Shown: piece by piece, positions 45,105 through 54,124 of the stretch
Position numbering within the stretch: position 1 is the first letter of the stretch
How the letters are laid out: each line of letters opens with the position of its first letter
Origin: Streptomyces chartreusis
GTDB taxonomy: Bacteria; Actinomycetota; Actinomycetes; Streptomycetales; Streptomycetaceae
Direction of reading: 5' to 3'
NCBI RefSeq assembly: GCF_008704715.1
Contig: NZ_CP023689.1
Coordinates: 7,440,001-7,504,000 of the forward strand
Length of the DNA: 64,000 nt
Position numbers and translations under genes: made by a program
Notes under the pieces: generated by a model
Seen by the model: only the letters and a program-made list of their open reading frames with translations
Database searches by the model: none
Told to the model about the DNA's origin: nothing

Positions 45105-46223
45105 TCAGCCCTCCGAGGGGGCGAGGCGCTCCAGCTCCGCCTCGGTCGACTTGAGCAGGTCGTTCCAGGACGCCTCGAACTTCTCGACGCCCTCGTCCTC
45201 CAGCAGCTGCACCACGTCGTCGTACGAGATGCCGAGGCGCTCGACGGCGTCCAGGTCCGCGCGGGCCTGCTCGTAGGTGCCGGCGACGGTGTTGCCGGTG
45301 ATCTCGCCCTTCTCCTCCGTGGCCTGGAGGGTGGCCTCGGGCATGGTGTTGACCGTGTTCGGGGCGACCAGGTCGTCGACGTACAGGGTCGGCTTGTAGG
45401 CCGGGTCCTTCACGCCGGTCGAGGCCCACAGCGGACGCTGCTTGTTGGCGCCCGCGTTCTCCAGCGCGCTCCAGCGGTCCGAGGAGAAGACCTCCTCGTA
45501 CGCCTGGTAGGCGAGCCGGGCATTGGCGACGGCGGCCTTGCCGCGCGCGGCCTTGGCCTCGTCGGTGCCGAGCGCGTCGAGGCGCTTGTCGATCTCGGTG
45601 TCCACACGGGACACGAAGAAGGACGCCACCGAACGGATGAGCGACAGGTCCAGTCCGCGCTCCTTGGCCTTCTCCAGACCGGCCAGGTAGGCGTCCATGA
45701 CCTCGCGGTAGCGCTCCAGTGAGAAGATCAGCGTGACGTTGACGCTGATGCCGAGGCCGACGACCTCGGTGATCGCCGGGAGACCCGCCCTGGTGGCCGG
45801 GATCTTGATCAGGGTGTTGGGACGGTCGACCAGCCAGGCCAGCTGCTTGGCCTCGGCGACGGTCGCGCGGGTGTTGTGCGCGAGCCGCGGGTCGACCTCG
45901 ATGGAGACCCGGCCGTCCTGGCCGCCGGTGGCGTCGAAGACCGGGCGCAGGATGTCGGCGGCGTCGCGGACGTCCGCCGTGGTGATCATGCGGATGGCCT
46001 CTTCGACGGTGACCTTGCGGGCGGCGAGGTCGGCGACCTGCTGCTCGTAGCCGTCACCGCCGCTGATCGCCTTCTGGAAGATCGACGGGTTCGTCGTGAC
46101 ACCCACGACGTGCTGCTGGTCGATCAGCTCGGCGAGGTTGCCGGACGTGATGCGCTGGCGCGACAGGTCGTCCAGCCAGATCGCGACGCCTTCCTCGGAG
46201 AGGCGCTTGAGTGCGTCTGTCAT
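45105..46223 (-). CDS. tal: transaldolase
   Basis: 372 aa, the long actinobacterial transaldolase (TalB/PGI-type subfamily 2) exchanging three-carbon units between sedoheptulose-7-phosphate and glyceraldehyde-3-phosphate. The Schiff-base Lys is in NTLIKIPATRAGLPAI; VGVTTNPSIFQKAI near the N terminus and FFVSRVDTEIDKRL are family blocks. It follows tkt after 34 bp and precedes zwf in one operon. Confidence 0.97.
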   Translation of the reverse strand: MTDALKRLSEEGVAIWLDDLSRQRITSGNLAELIDQQHVVGVTTNPSIFQKAISGGDGYEQQVADLAARKVTVEEAIRMITTADVRDAADILRPVFDATGGQDGRVSIEVDPRLAHNTRATVAEAKQLAWLVDRPNTLIKIPATRAGLPAITEVVGLGISVNVTLIFSLERYREVMDAYLAGLEKAKERGLDLSLIRSVASFFVSRVDTEIDKRLDALGTDEAKAARGKAAVANARLAYQAYEEVFSSDRWSALENAGANKQRPLWASTGVKDPAYKPTLYVDDLVAPNTVNTMPEATLQATEEKGEITGNTVAGTYEQARADLDAVERLGISYDDVVQLLEDEGVEKFEASWNDLLKSTEAELERLAPSEG

Positions 46224-46257
46224 GGAAAATCAAACTCCTACGTCTCGTATATGAGCG

Positions 46258-48345
46258 TCAGCGCTGGGCCGCGGCGAGGGATTCCCGCGCGACGGCCGCC
46301 ACGTTCTCGGCAGTGAAGCCGTACTCCCGGAAAAGGACCTTGCCGTCGGCCGAAGCACCGAAGTGCTCCAGGGAAACGATGCGACCCGCGTCCCCGACGT
46401 ACTTGTGCCAGGTCAGACCGATACCGGCCTCGACCGCCACCCGCGCCTTGACGGCCGGCGGCAGAACGCTGTCCCGGTACCCCTGGTCCTGCTCCTCGAA
46501 CCACTCCACCGAGGGCATGGACACGACCCGCGTCGGCACGCCGTCGGCCTGGAGCCGCTCGCGCGCCTCCACGGCCACGTGCACCTCGGAGCCGGTCGCG
46601 ATGAGGACGACCTGCGGCTCGCCGCCGTCGGCCTCGAACATCACGTAACCACCGCGCACGGTGTCCTCGTTGGCCTCGTACGTGGGCACGCCCTGACGGG
46701 TCAGCGCGAGCCCGTGCGGGGCACCCTTGCCGAACTCCTTCGTGTAGCGCTTGAGGATCTCGCGCCAGGCGATCGCGGTCTCGTTGGCGTCCGCGGGGCG
46801 GACCACGTTGAGACCGGGGATGGCGCGCAGCGACGCCAGGTGCTCGATCGGCTGGTGGGTGGGGCCGTCCTCACCCAGACCGATGGAGTCGTGCGTCCAG
46901 ACGTACGTCACCGGCAGGTGCATCAGCGCCGACAGCCGGACGGCGTTGCGCATGTAGTCGGAGAAGACGAGGAACGTACCGCCGTAGACACGGGTGTTGC
47001 CGTGCAGGGTGATGCCGTTCATCTCCGCGGCCATGGAGTGCTCGCGGATGCCGAAGTGGATCGTGCGGCCGTACGGGTCCGCCTCCGGCAGCGGGTTGTC
47101 CGCCGGCAGGAACGACGACGTCTTGTCGATCGTCGTGTTGTTGGAGCCCGCCAGGTCGGCCGAGCCGCCCCACAGCTCCGGAATGACCGCGCCGAGCGCC
47201 TGGAGCACCTTGCCGGACGCGGCGCGGGTGGCGACGCCCTTGCCGGGCTCGAAGACCGGGAGCTTCTCCTCCCAGCCGGTGGGTAGCTCGCCCTTGCTGA
47301 TGCGGTCGAACTCCGCGGCGCGCTCGGGGTTGTTGTCCCGCCACAGCTGGAAGGACTTCTCCCACTCGGCCTTCGCCTCGGCGCCCCGCTCCAGTGCCTT
47401 GCGGGTGTGGCCGATGACCTCGTCGGTCACCTCGAAGGACTGCTCCGGGTCGAAGCCGAGGACGCGCTTGGTGGCCGCGACCTCGTCGTCGCCGAGCGCC
47501 GAGCCGTGGGCGGCCTCGGTGTTCTGCGCGTTCGGGGCGGGCCAGGCGATGATCGAGCGCATCGCGATGAAGGACGGCTTGTCCGTCACCTGCTTCGCGG
47601 CCTCGATCGCGTCGTAGATGGCGTTCGGGTCGAGGTCGCCGTCCGGCTTCGGGGCGATCCGCTGCACATGCCAGCCGTACGCCTCGTACCGCTTGCAGAC
47701 GTCCTCGGAGACGGCCGTCTCGGTGTCGCCCTCGATCGAGATGTGGTTGTCGTCCCACAGCAGGACCAGGTTGCCGAGCTGCTGGTGCCCGGCCAGCGAG
47801 GACGCCTCGCCGGAGATGCCCTCCTGGAGGCAGCCGTCACCGGCGATGGCGAAGACGAAGTGGTCGAAGGGGGAGGTGCCCGGGGCGGCCTCCGGGTCGA
47901 ACAGACCGCGCTCGTAGCGGGCGGCCATCGCCATGCCGACGGCGTTGGCGACGCCCTGGCCCAGCGGTCCGGTCGTCGTCTCGACGCCCGTGGTGTGGCC
48001 GTACTCCGGGTGGCCCGGGGTCTTCGAACCCCACGTCCTGAAGGCCTTCAGGTCGTCCAGCTCCAGACCGAAGCCGGCCAGGTAAAGCTGGGTGTAGAGG
48101 GTCAGGGACGAGTGGCCTGCGGACAGCACGAAGCGGTCGCGACCGACCCACTCGGCGTCCGCGGGGTCGTGCCGCATCACCTTCTGGAAGAGGGTGTAGG
48201 CGGCGGGGGCCAGGCTCATCGCCGTACCCGGATGGCCGTTTCCGACCTTCTGTACGGCGTCGGCGGCCAGGACGCGGGCGGTGTCGACAGCCCGCTGGTC
48301 CAGCTCGGTCCACTCGAGGTCTGTGGTGGTCGGCTTGGTGCTCAC
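46258..48345 (-). CDS. tkt: transketolase
   Basis: 695 aa, thiamine-diphosphate enzyme moving two-carbon units among sugar phosphates. The TPP/Mg motif begins at GDGCLQEG and continues to LWDDNHISI; GNGHPGTAMSLAP and WTHDSIGLGEDGPTHQPIEHL (in part) are hallmarks. The start is GTG 48345. It is the first gene of the pentose-phosphate operon, divergent from the haem O synthase gene across 375 bp. Confidence 0.97.
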   Translation of the reverse strand: MSTKPTTTDLEWTELDQRAVDTARVLAADAVQKVGNGHPGTAMSLAPAAYTLFQKVMRHDPADAEWVGRDRFVLSAGHSSLTLYTQLYLAGFGLELDDLKAFRTWGSKTPGHPEYGHTTGVETTTGPLGQGVANAVGMAMAARYERGLFDPEAAPGTSPFDHFVFAIAGDGCLQEGISGEASSLAGHQQLGNLVLLWDDNHISIEGDTETAVSEDVCKRYEAYGWHVQRIAPKPDGDLDPNAIYDAIEAAKQVTDKPSFIAMRSIIAWPAPNAQNTEAAHGSALGDDEVAATKRVLGFDPEQSFEVTDEVIGHTRKALERGAEAKAEWEKSFQLWRDNNPERAAEFDRISKGELPTGWEEKLPVFEPGKGVATRAASGKVLQALGAVIPELWGGSADLAGSNNTTIDKTSSFLPADNPLPEADPYGRTIHFGIREHSMAAEMNGITLHGNTRVYGGTFLVFSDYMRNAVRLSALMHLPVTYVWTHDSIGLGEDGPTHQPIEHLASLRAIPGLNVVRPADANETAIAWREILKRYTKEFGKGAPHGLALTRQGVPTYEANEDTVRGGYVMFEADGGEPQVVLIATGSEVHVAVEARERLQADGVPTRVVSMPSVEWFEEQDQGYRDSVLPPAVKARVAVEAGIGLTWHKYVGDAGRIVSLEHFGASADGKVLFREYGFTAENVAAVARESLAAAQR

Positions 48346-48720
48346 CCTGGGTCAGGGCTCCTCTCCACATGTCGGTTGCCGGTGTCACGGGCACACGGCC
48401 CACCGGCTGCCGGCGTACTCGGCGTCGGCCGGCCGTTGTCGAGCCTACCCCCGGAAGTACGTGCGTTTTTTCGACTCATTCCAGACTGCCGGGAGTCGCC
48501 GGGATGTGCCTCCCGACTGGGACGTTCCGCATTCGGCAAGTGAATACGGAGCCGCTCATCCGGGTGCTCAATCGAGCTTCGGCGCGCCCGTCGGACGCCC
48601 CCCTGGACCACCCCCTCCAACACGACCCCACCCCCGCGAATGTCCGGGTCTGGGCAACGTCTACAGTGGCGTGGTACGCGCGAGCCTTTACCGGGACTTC
48701 ACACGGGGAGGCTTGCTGGG
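48346..48720. other. divergent intergenic region between tkt and the haem O synthase gene
   Basis: 375 bp with no convincing gene. It should contain promoters for both neighbours. TACAGT at 48662-48667 is a possible -10 for the haem O synthase gene; on the minus strand TAGGCT (48442-48447 region) is a possible -10 for tkt. No strong palindrome was found. A run of six T lies at about 48465. Confidence 0.5.
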
Positions 48721-49689
48721 ATGTCTCTGTCAGGGGTGTGCGTGACGGCCGTTGAATCCCGTCCAGCGGGGATTATCGGGACGAGCCAGAGCCCGAGCCG
48801 GCGGCCGATCGGGGCCCGGGTCAAGGGGTTCGTGGCGCTTACCAAGCCGCGGATCATCGAGCTGCTGCTCATCACCACGGTTCCGGTGATGTTCCTGGCC
48901 GAGCAGGGGGTGCCCGACCTCGGTCTGGTGCTGCTCACCTGCATCGGCGGCTACCTCTCCGCGGGTGGCGCCAACGCGCTGAACATGTACATCGACCGTG
49001 ACATCGACGCGCTCATGGACCGCACGTCGCAGCGGCCGCTGGTGACCGGGATGGTCAGCCCGCGCGAGTGCCTGGCCTTCGGCATCACCCTCGCGGTCGT
49101 CTCCACCCTGCTGTTCGGCCTCACCGTCAACTGGCTGAGCGCCTGGCTGTCCCTCGGCGCACTCCTCTTCTACGTCGTCGTCTACACGATGATCCTCAAG
49201 CGGCGTACGTCGCAGAACATCGTGTGGGGCGGCATCGCGGGCTGCATGCCGGTCCTGATCGGCTGGTCCGCGGTCACGAACTCGCTGTCCTGGGCCCCGC
49301 TCATCCTCTTCATGGTGATCTTCTTCTGGACGCCGCCGCACTACTGGCCGCTGTCCATGAAGGTGAAGGACGACTACGCGCGCGTGGGCGTGCCCATGCT
49401 CCCGGTCATCGCCTCCAACAAGGTCGTCGCCAAGCAGATCGTCATCTACAGCTGGGTGATGGTGGCGGTCTCCCTGCTGCTGACCCCGCTCGGCTACACG
49501 GGCTGGTTCTACACCGTGGTCGCGCTGGGCGCGGGCGGCTGGTGGCTGTGGGAGGCGCACGCCCTCCAGAACCGCGCGAAGGCGGAGGTGACGGGCGGCA
49601 AGCTCAAGGAGATGCGGCTGTTCCACTGGTCGATCACCTATGTCTCGCTGCTGTTCGTCGCGGTCGCGGTGGATCCCTTCCTGCGCTGA
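48721..49689 (+). CDS. ctaB: protohaem IX farnesyltransferase (haem O synthase)
   Basis: 322 aa, a UbiA-family prenyltransferase of the plasma membrane that attaches farnesyl to haem B to make haem O for cytochrome oxidase. The signature ALNMYIDRDIDALMDRTSQRPLV contains the first Asp-rich motif, and MKVKDDYARVGVPMLPV the second. Nine or so helices are visible. ATG 48721 has GGAGG 9 bases upstream; GTG 48742 is a plausible alternative start. The haem A synthase gene is 1.6 kb downstream on the other strand. Confidence 0.95.
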   Translation: MSLSGVCVTAVESRPAGIIGTSQSPSRRPIGARVKGFVALTKPRIIELLLITTVPVMFLAEQGVPDLGLVLLTCIGGYLSAGGANALNMYIDRDIDALMDRTSQRPLVTGMVSPRECLAFGITLAVVSTLLFGLTVNWLSAWLSLGALLFYVVVYTMILKRRTSQNIVWGGIAGCMPVLIGWSAVTNSLSWAPLILFMVIFFWTPPHYWPLSMKVKDDYARVGVPMLPVIASNKVVAKQIVIYSWVMVAVSLLLTPLGYTGWFYTVVALGAGGWWLWEAHALQNRAKAEVTGGKLKEMRLFHWSITYVSLLFVAVAVDPFLR

Positions 49690-49723
49690 CGCACGTCACA
49701 GTGCCCCGCCCTCGCCAGCTGAT

Positions 49724-49737
49724 CTACTCGTGAGTAG
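49724..49737. promoter_or_regulatory. 14-bp palindrome CTACTC-GT-GAGTAG
   Basis: A perfect palindrome 10 bp upstream of the ATG at 49748. The TACTC-N2-GAGTA form is like operators of some TetR-family repressors. No TetR gene is nearby, and its position over the start region suggests direct control of the small protein gene. Confidence 0.45.
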
Positions 49738-49747
49738 CATCCTGGCC

Positions 49748-50068
49748 ATGGCAGACACGCAGCAGGTTGACCAGAAGGCCGAGCGCAGGGTGGCCAAGCT
49801 GGCCAAGCAGATCAACTCCTTCGCGAAGTCCCACGGCGGCGCCGAGGGGCAGGTGGCCTACATCGGCGAGCGGGGTGCCCGGATCGTGCTCGTGGGCGAG
49901 GACGGCGGCTGGGGAGACCTGGTGGCGCCGTCGTACGAGATCGCCGAGAAGGCGGTGGAGAAGTCCGGCATCACCCGCCACGAGTCCTTCGACGGCGAGT
50001 TCGCGGCGAAGGTGACGACCGGCCCGTACGAGTGGAAGAGGATGGCGGGCATCCAGATCGGCGGCTGA
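49748..50068 (+). CDS. small conserved-looking protein of unknown function
   Basis: 106 aa, from ATG 49748 (MADTQQVDQKAERRV). It is soluble, with an N-terminal basic helix (AERRVAKLAKQINSFAKSH), then a compact alpha/beta-looking part with GAEGQVAYIGERGARIVLVGEDGGWGDL in outline and SYEIAEKAVEKSGITRH. Codon use matches neighbours. I do not recognise the family. It lies between the haem O synthase gene and an amidohydrolase gene, both on the same strand, with a palindrome just before it. Confidence 0.75.
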   Translation: MADTQQVDQKAERRVAKLAKQINSFAKSHGGAEGQVAYIGERGARIVLVGEDGGWGDLVAPSYEIAEKAVEKSGITRHESFDGEFAAKVTTGPYEWKRMAGIQIGG

Positions 50069-50166
50069 GTCCCGCCTTTTCCTGAGCAGCCCTCCCCTTT
50101 CGCAACACCAACTCACCGGTTCACCCGTTAGGACGTGTAAGAAGCGTCCACCCACGGGGAGCCCGG

Positions 50167-51273
50167 ATGATCGAGACGCCGTCCCTCGTGGACCAGTACT
50201 GCCACGGCGTACTGCGCACGGAGCTGGGCCTTGGCACCTTCGAGGCCCAGCTGGCCCGCACCGAGGGCCCGCCCGCGCCCGGCACCACCCTCTTCGACAC
50301 CCAGACGGGTTTCGCCGTACGACGCTGGTGCCCGCCTCTGCTGGGCCTGGAACCGCACTGCCCGCCCGCCCGCTATCTGGCCCGGCGTCGTGAACTCGGC
50401 GTACTGGAGGCGGGCCGGCGGCTGCTGCGGGGCAGCGGCATCACCACGTACCTGGTCGACACCGGACTGCCCGGCGATCTCACCGGCCCGCCCGAGATGG
50501 CGTCGGCCGGCTCCGCCCGGGCCCACGAGATCGTGCGCCTGGAGCTCCTCGCCGAACAGGTCGCCGACACCTCCGGCACCGTCGAGTCCTTCCTCGCCAA
50601 CCTCGCGGAGTCGGTGCACGGCGCGGCTGTGAACGCCGTGGCCTTCACCTCGGTCGCGGGAGTACGGCACGGCCTCGCGCTCGCACCCGAACCGCCGGGC
50701 CCGGGGGAGGTGCGCGGCGCGGCGGGGCGCTGGCTCACGGCCCGCAGGGTCGGCGGCGAGCTGAGCGATCCCGTGCTGCTGCGGCACCTGCTGTGGATCG
50801 CCGTCGCCTCGGGGCTGCCGCTCCAACTGCACGCGGGGCTGGGCGAGCCGGGCCTGCGCATCGACCGCACCGACCCGGTGCTGCTCACGGACTTCGTCCG
50901 TGCCACCGCCGGCCTCGGCACCGACCTGGTGCTGCTGCACGGCTACCCGTACCACCGGCACGCCGCCCATCTGGCCGGCGTCTTCCCGCACGTCTACGCC
51001 GACTCCGGCGCCGCCCTCATCCGCACCGGCGCCCGCGCGGCCACGATCCTCGCCGAGATCCTGGAGCTCGCCCCCTTCGGCAAGATCCTCTTCTCCAGCG
51101 GCGCCCAGGGCCTGCCCGAACTGCACGTGGTGGGCGCCCGGCTCTTCCGCGAGGCCCTCGCCAGGGTGCTCGGCGGCTGGGTCGCCGAGGGCGCGTGGTC
51201 GCTCGCGGACGCCCAGCGGGTCGCGGGGATGGTCGCGGCGGCCAACGCCAGGCGGGTGTACGGGCTGGACTGA
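50167..51273 (+). CDS. amidohydrolase family protein (FluG/amidohydrolase-2-like)
   Basis: 368 aa, from ATG 50167. A TIM-barrel metal-dependent hydrolase of amidohydrolase-2 type. Recognisable stations are VDQYCHGV near residue 13, LQLHAGLGEPG (metal His), LLHGYPYHRHAAHLAG and YADSGAALIRTG; the segment KILFSSGAQGLPEL is at the usual position of the last metal Asp, which I do not see as a clear D. The substrate is unknown. It is convergent with the haem A synthase gene, 12 bp away. Confidence 0.82.
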   Translation: MIETPSLVDQYCHGVLRTELGLGTFEAQLARTEGPPAPGTTLFDTQTGFAVRRWCPPLLGLEPHCPPARYLARRRELGVLEAGRRLLRGSGITTYLVDTGLPGDLTGPPEMASAGSARAHEIVRLELLAEQVADTSGTVESFLANLAESVHGAAVNAVAFTSVAGVRHGLALAPEPPGPGEVRGAAGRWLTARRVGGELSDPVLLRHLLWIAVASGLPLQLHAGLGEPGLRIDRTDPVLLTDFVRATAGLGTDLVLLHGYPYHRHAAHLAGVFPHVYADSGAALIRTGARAATILAEILELAPFGKILFSSGAQGLPELHVVGARLFREALARVLGGWVAEGAWSLADAQRVAGMVAAANARRVYGLD

Positions 51274-51285
51274 GCGTACGGACGG

Positions 51286-52287
51286 CTACGCGCGCGTGCC
51301 GACCGCGGCCTCGGCGGCCGGCTCGGGGATTCCGATCTCGTCGAGCGGCCGTTCCCGCAGGGCGAGCAGCACACGGAGCGTGGCGATCCAGACCAGGGCC
51401 GAGCCGAACATGTGCAGGCCGACCAGCAGCTCGGGCAGGTCGGTGAAGTACTGGACGTAGCCGATGACGCCCTGTGCGAGCAGGATCAGGAAGAGGTCGC
51501 GGGTGCGGTTCAGGGGGCCCTTCGGGGCGTCGACCGCCTTGAGGACGAACCAGAGCGCGAAGGTCAGGGTGACCACGATCCACGCCAGCACGGCGTGCAG
51601 CTTGGTGACGTTCTCCCAGTCGAGCGGCATCCGCTCGACCTCGCTGGAGTCGCCCGCGTGCGGGCCGGCGCCGGTGACCACGGTGCCGACCAGGATCAGC
51701 AGCACCGAGGCCGTGACCAGGACCCACACCAGCTGCTGCACGGCCTTGCCCACCAGAGGACGCGGAGTGCTGTCGCCCTCCCGGGTGCGCTGCCACATCA
51801 CCGTGGCGACGGCGATGAGCGCGGACGTCGCCACGAAGTGGGCCGCGACCGTGTACGGGTTGAGGCCGACCAGGACGACGATGCCGCCGAGCACGGCGTT
51901 GCTCATCACGATCCAGAACTGCGCCCACCCCAGGCGGGTCAGGTCCCGCCGGTACGGCTTCGTGGCGCGCGCGGCGATGATCGCCCAGCCGACCGCGGCG
52001 CACAGCACGTACGTCAGCATGCGGTTGCCGAACTCGATGGCGCCGTGCAGGCCCATCTCGCTGGTGGCGGTGAGCGAGTCGTCGGTGCACTTGGGCCAGG
52101 TCGGGCAGCCGAGCCCGGACCCGGTCAGGCGTACCGCGCCGCCGGTGACCACGATGAGCACCGACATCACGAGCGCGGCGAGGGCCGCCCGTTGGACCGT
52201 CCGCGGAGCGGGGGTCCAGCGTGCGGCGATGAAGGCGAGCGGGTTGCGCACTGCCGCTACGGCGTCGGCGCGGGTCACGTTTGGCAC
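51286..52287 (-). CDS. ctaA: haem A synthase (COX15/CtaA family)
   Basis: 333 aa, a plasma-membrane enzyme converting haem O to haem A for aa3-type cytochrome oxidase. Eight hydrophobic segments are present. The first periplasmic loop GGAVRLTGSGLGCPTWPKC has the conserved Cys pair, and haem-ligand histidines lie in LHGAIEFGNR, VAAHFVAT, KLHAVLAWI and GLHMFGSAL. The start chosen is GTG 52287 (VPNVTRADAV). TACGAT (minus strand, 52300-52295) ends 7 bases before it, so the mRNA may be leaderless. It works with the haem O synthase at 48.7 kb. Confidence 0.95.
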   Translation of the reverse strand: MPNVTRADAVAAVRNPLAFIAARWTPAPRTVQRAALAALVMSVLIVVTGGAVRLTGSGLGCPTWPKCTDDSLTATSEMGLHGAIEFGNRMLTYVLCAAVGWAIIAARATKPYRRDLTRLGWAQFWIVMSNAVLGGIVVLVGLNPYTVAAHFVATSALIAVATVMWQRTREGDSTPRPLVGKAVQQLVWVLVTASVLLILVGTVVTGAGPHAGDSSEVERMPLDWENVTKLHAVLAWIVVTLTFALWFVLKAVDAPKGPLNRTRDLFLILLAQGVIGYVQYFTDLPELLVGLHMFGSALVWIATLRVLLALRERPLDEIGIPEPAAEAAVGTRA

Positions 52288-52294
52288 GGGCCCT

Positions 52295-52300
52295 ATCGTA
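52295..52300 (-). promoter_or_regulatory. -10 hexamer of a probable leaderless haem A synthase promoter
   Basis: TACGAT on the minus strand is followed by 7 bases and then GTG 52287. The predicted transcription start therefore falls on the start codon. No -35 consensus was seen. Confidence 0.5.
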
Positions 52301-52352
52301 GGCGGCCGCTTGTGCACGCTTTCACGAGGGTCCGCCCTGGCTTCGTGGAGCC

Positions 52353-53135
52353 CTACTCCCAGCGGAAGAACCTGCCGGCCGCGGCCAGGCCCACGACCGC
52401 CCAGATGGCCAGGATCCCCAGGTCGCCCCATGGCATCCCGGCCCCGTGCTGGAGCACGTCCCGCAGCCCGTCGGAGAGCGCGGAGATGGGCAGCAGCCCG
52501 AGGACGTCCTGGGCGGCGGCCGGGAACTTGTCCAGCGGCACGATCACCCCGCCCCCGACGAGCAGCAGCAGGAACACCAGGTTGGCGGCGGCCAGGGTGG
52601 CCTCGGCCTTCAGCGTGCCGGCCATCAGCAGGCCGAGCCCCGAGAAGGCCGCGGTGCCCAGCACCAGCAGGAGCAGGACGGCCAGCGGGTTGCCCTGCGG
52701 CGACCAGCCGAGCGCGAAGGCGATCACCGTCAGCAGGACGATCTGGAGTACCTCGGTGACCAGCACCGACACCGTCTTCGCCGTCATCAGGCCCCAGCGC
52801 GGCAGCGGTGAGGAGGCCAGCCGCTTCAGCACGCCGTAGCGCCGCTCGAAGCCCGTGGCGATGGCCTGTCCCGTGAACGCCGTCGACATCACGGCGAGCG
52901 CCAGGATGCCGGGGGCGAGGAAGTCGACGGCCTCGCCGGCGCCGGTGTCCACGATGTCCACCGAGCCGAAGAGGACCAGCAGCAGGGTGGGGATCACCAC
53001 CGTCAGCAGCAGCTGCTCGCCGTTGCGCAGCAGCATCTTCGTCTCCAGGACCGCCTGCGCCCCGATCATGCGGGGGAGCGGGGCGGCGCCCGGCCTCGGG
53101 GTGTACGTACCCGAACCTGTACCGACGACGGTCAC
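52353..53135 (-). CDS. ABC-2 type transporter permease
   Basis: 260 aa, six-helix export permease of the DrrB/ABC-2 family. Segments include LLLTVVIPTLLLVLFGSV, FLAPGILALAVMSTAFTGQA and LVFLLLLVGGGVIVPLDKFP, the last being the usual ABC-2 signature region. GTG 53135 overlaps the ATPase stop by 4 bases. It forms a two-gene exporter with the ATPase. Such exporters often lie next to sufR and the haem A synthase gene in actinobacteria, as I remember it; the cargo is unknown. Confidence 0.93.
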   Translation of the reverse strand: MTVVGTGSGTYTPRPGAAPLPRMIGAQAVLETKMLLRNGEQLLLTVVIPTLLLVLFGSVDIVDTGAGEAVDFLAPGILALAVMSTAFTGQAIATGFERRYGVLKRLASSPLPRWGLMTAKTVSVLVTEVLQIVLLTVIAFALGWSPQGNPLAVLLLLVLGTAAFSGLGLLMAGTLKAEATLAAANLVFLLLLVGGGVIVPLDKFPAAAQDVLGLLPISALSDGLRDVLQHGAGMPWGDLGILAIWAVVGLAAAGRFFRWE

Positions 53136-54055
53136 GCGCGCAGCTCCTTACCGGTGAGCTCCAAGAAGACGTCCTCCAGGGTGTGCCGCTCGACCGAGAT
53201 ACGGTCCGGCATCACCCCGTGCTGTGCGCACCACGACGTCACCGTCGCGAGCAGTTGCGGGTCGACCTTGCCGACGACTCGGTACGAGCCCGGCGTCAGC
53301 TCCGCCGCCGTGCAGTCCGCGGGCAGCGCCTTGAGCAGGGACCCCACGTCCAGGCCGGGGCGGCCGGTGAAGCGGAGGGTGTTCTCGGCGCCGCCGCGGC
53401 ACAGGTCCTCGGGGGAGCCGTGGGCGATGACCCGGCCGGCGTCGATGATCGCGACGTCGTCGGCGAGCTGCTCGGCCTCGTCCATGTAGTGCGTCGTGAG
53501 GATCACGGAGACGCCGTCCGCGCGCAGGTCCCGGATCAGGTCCCAGGTGGCCCGGCGGGCCTGCGGGTCGAGACCGGCGGTCGGCTCGTCCAGGAACACC
53601 AGCTCCGGGCGCCCGACGACGGCCATGGCGAGCGCGAGCCGCTGCTGCTGGCCGCCGGACAGCCGGCGGTAGGAGGTCCGGCCGCAGCTGCCGAGACCGA
53701 GCCGCTCGATGAGGGCGTCCACGTCCAGGGGCGCCGCGTGCAGCTTGGCGACATGGCGGAGCATCTCGTCGGCCCGCGCGCCCGAGTAGACGCCGCCGGA
53801 CTGGAGCATCACGCCGATCCGGGGCCGCAGCGCCGCGGACTGTCTCACCGGGTCGAGCCCCAGGACCCGTACCGTGCCGGAGTCCGGTCTGCGGTATCCC
53901 TCGCAGGTCTCGACGGTCGTGGTCTTGCCCGCGCCATTGGGTCCGAGTACGGCGGTGACACCGGCCCGGGCCACCAGGTCGAGGCCGTTAACCGCGGTTT
54001 TGTCGCCGTAGCGCTTCACCAGGGCCTGGACCTGGAGCACGGGCTCAGTTCGCAT
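53132..54055 (-). CDS. ABC exporter ATP-binding protein (DrrA-like)
   Basis: 307 aa. Walker A is GPNGAGKTT, the signature is LSGGQQQRLALAMAV, Walker B is LVFLDEPTAGLD and the H-loop is TTHYMDEAEQLADDV. A C-terminal extension of about 80 residues, ending RHTLEDVFLELTGKELRA, is the DrrA-type regulatory tail. The start is ATG 54055. It is coupled to the permease by a GTGA overlap. Family members export drugs or lipids. Confidence 0.94.
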   Translation of the reverse strand: MRTEPVLQVQALVKRYGDKTAVNGLDLVARAGVTAVLGPNGAGKTTTVETCEGYRRPDSGTVRVLGLDPVRQSAALRPRIGVMLQSGGVYSGARADEMLRHVAKLHAAPLDVDALIERLGLGSCGRTSYRRLSGGQQQRLALAMAVVGRPELVFLDEPTAGLDPQARRATWDLIRDLRADGVSVILTTHYMDEAEQLADDVAIIDAGRVIAHGSPEDLCRGGAENTLRFTGRPGLDVGSLLKALPADCTAAELTPGSYRVVGKVDPQLLATVTSWCAQHGVMPDRISVERHTLEDVFLELTGKELRA

Positions 54056-54124
54056 GGCTCCAGAGTCTAGGTAGGCCGCGGGTCCCCCGGACGGCCGGGT
54101 TCACATCTCCTCGTACGACCCTCC

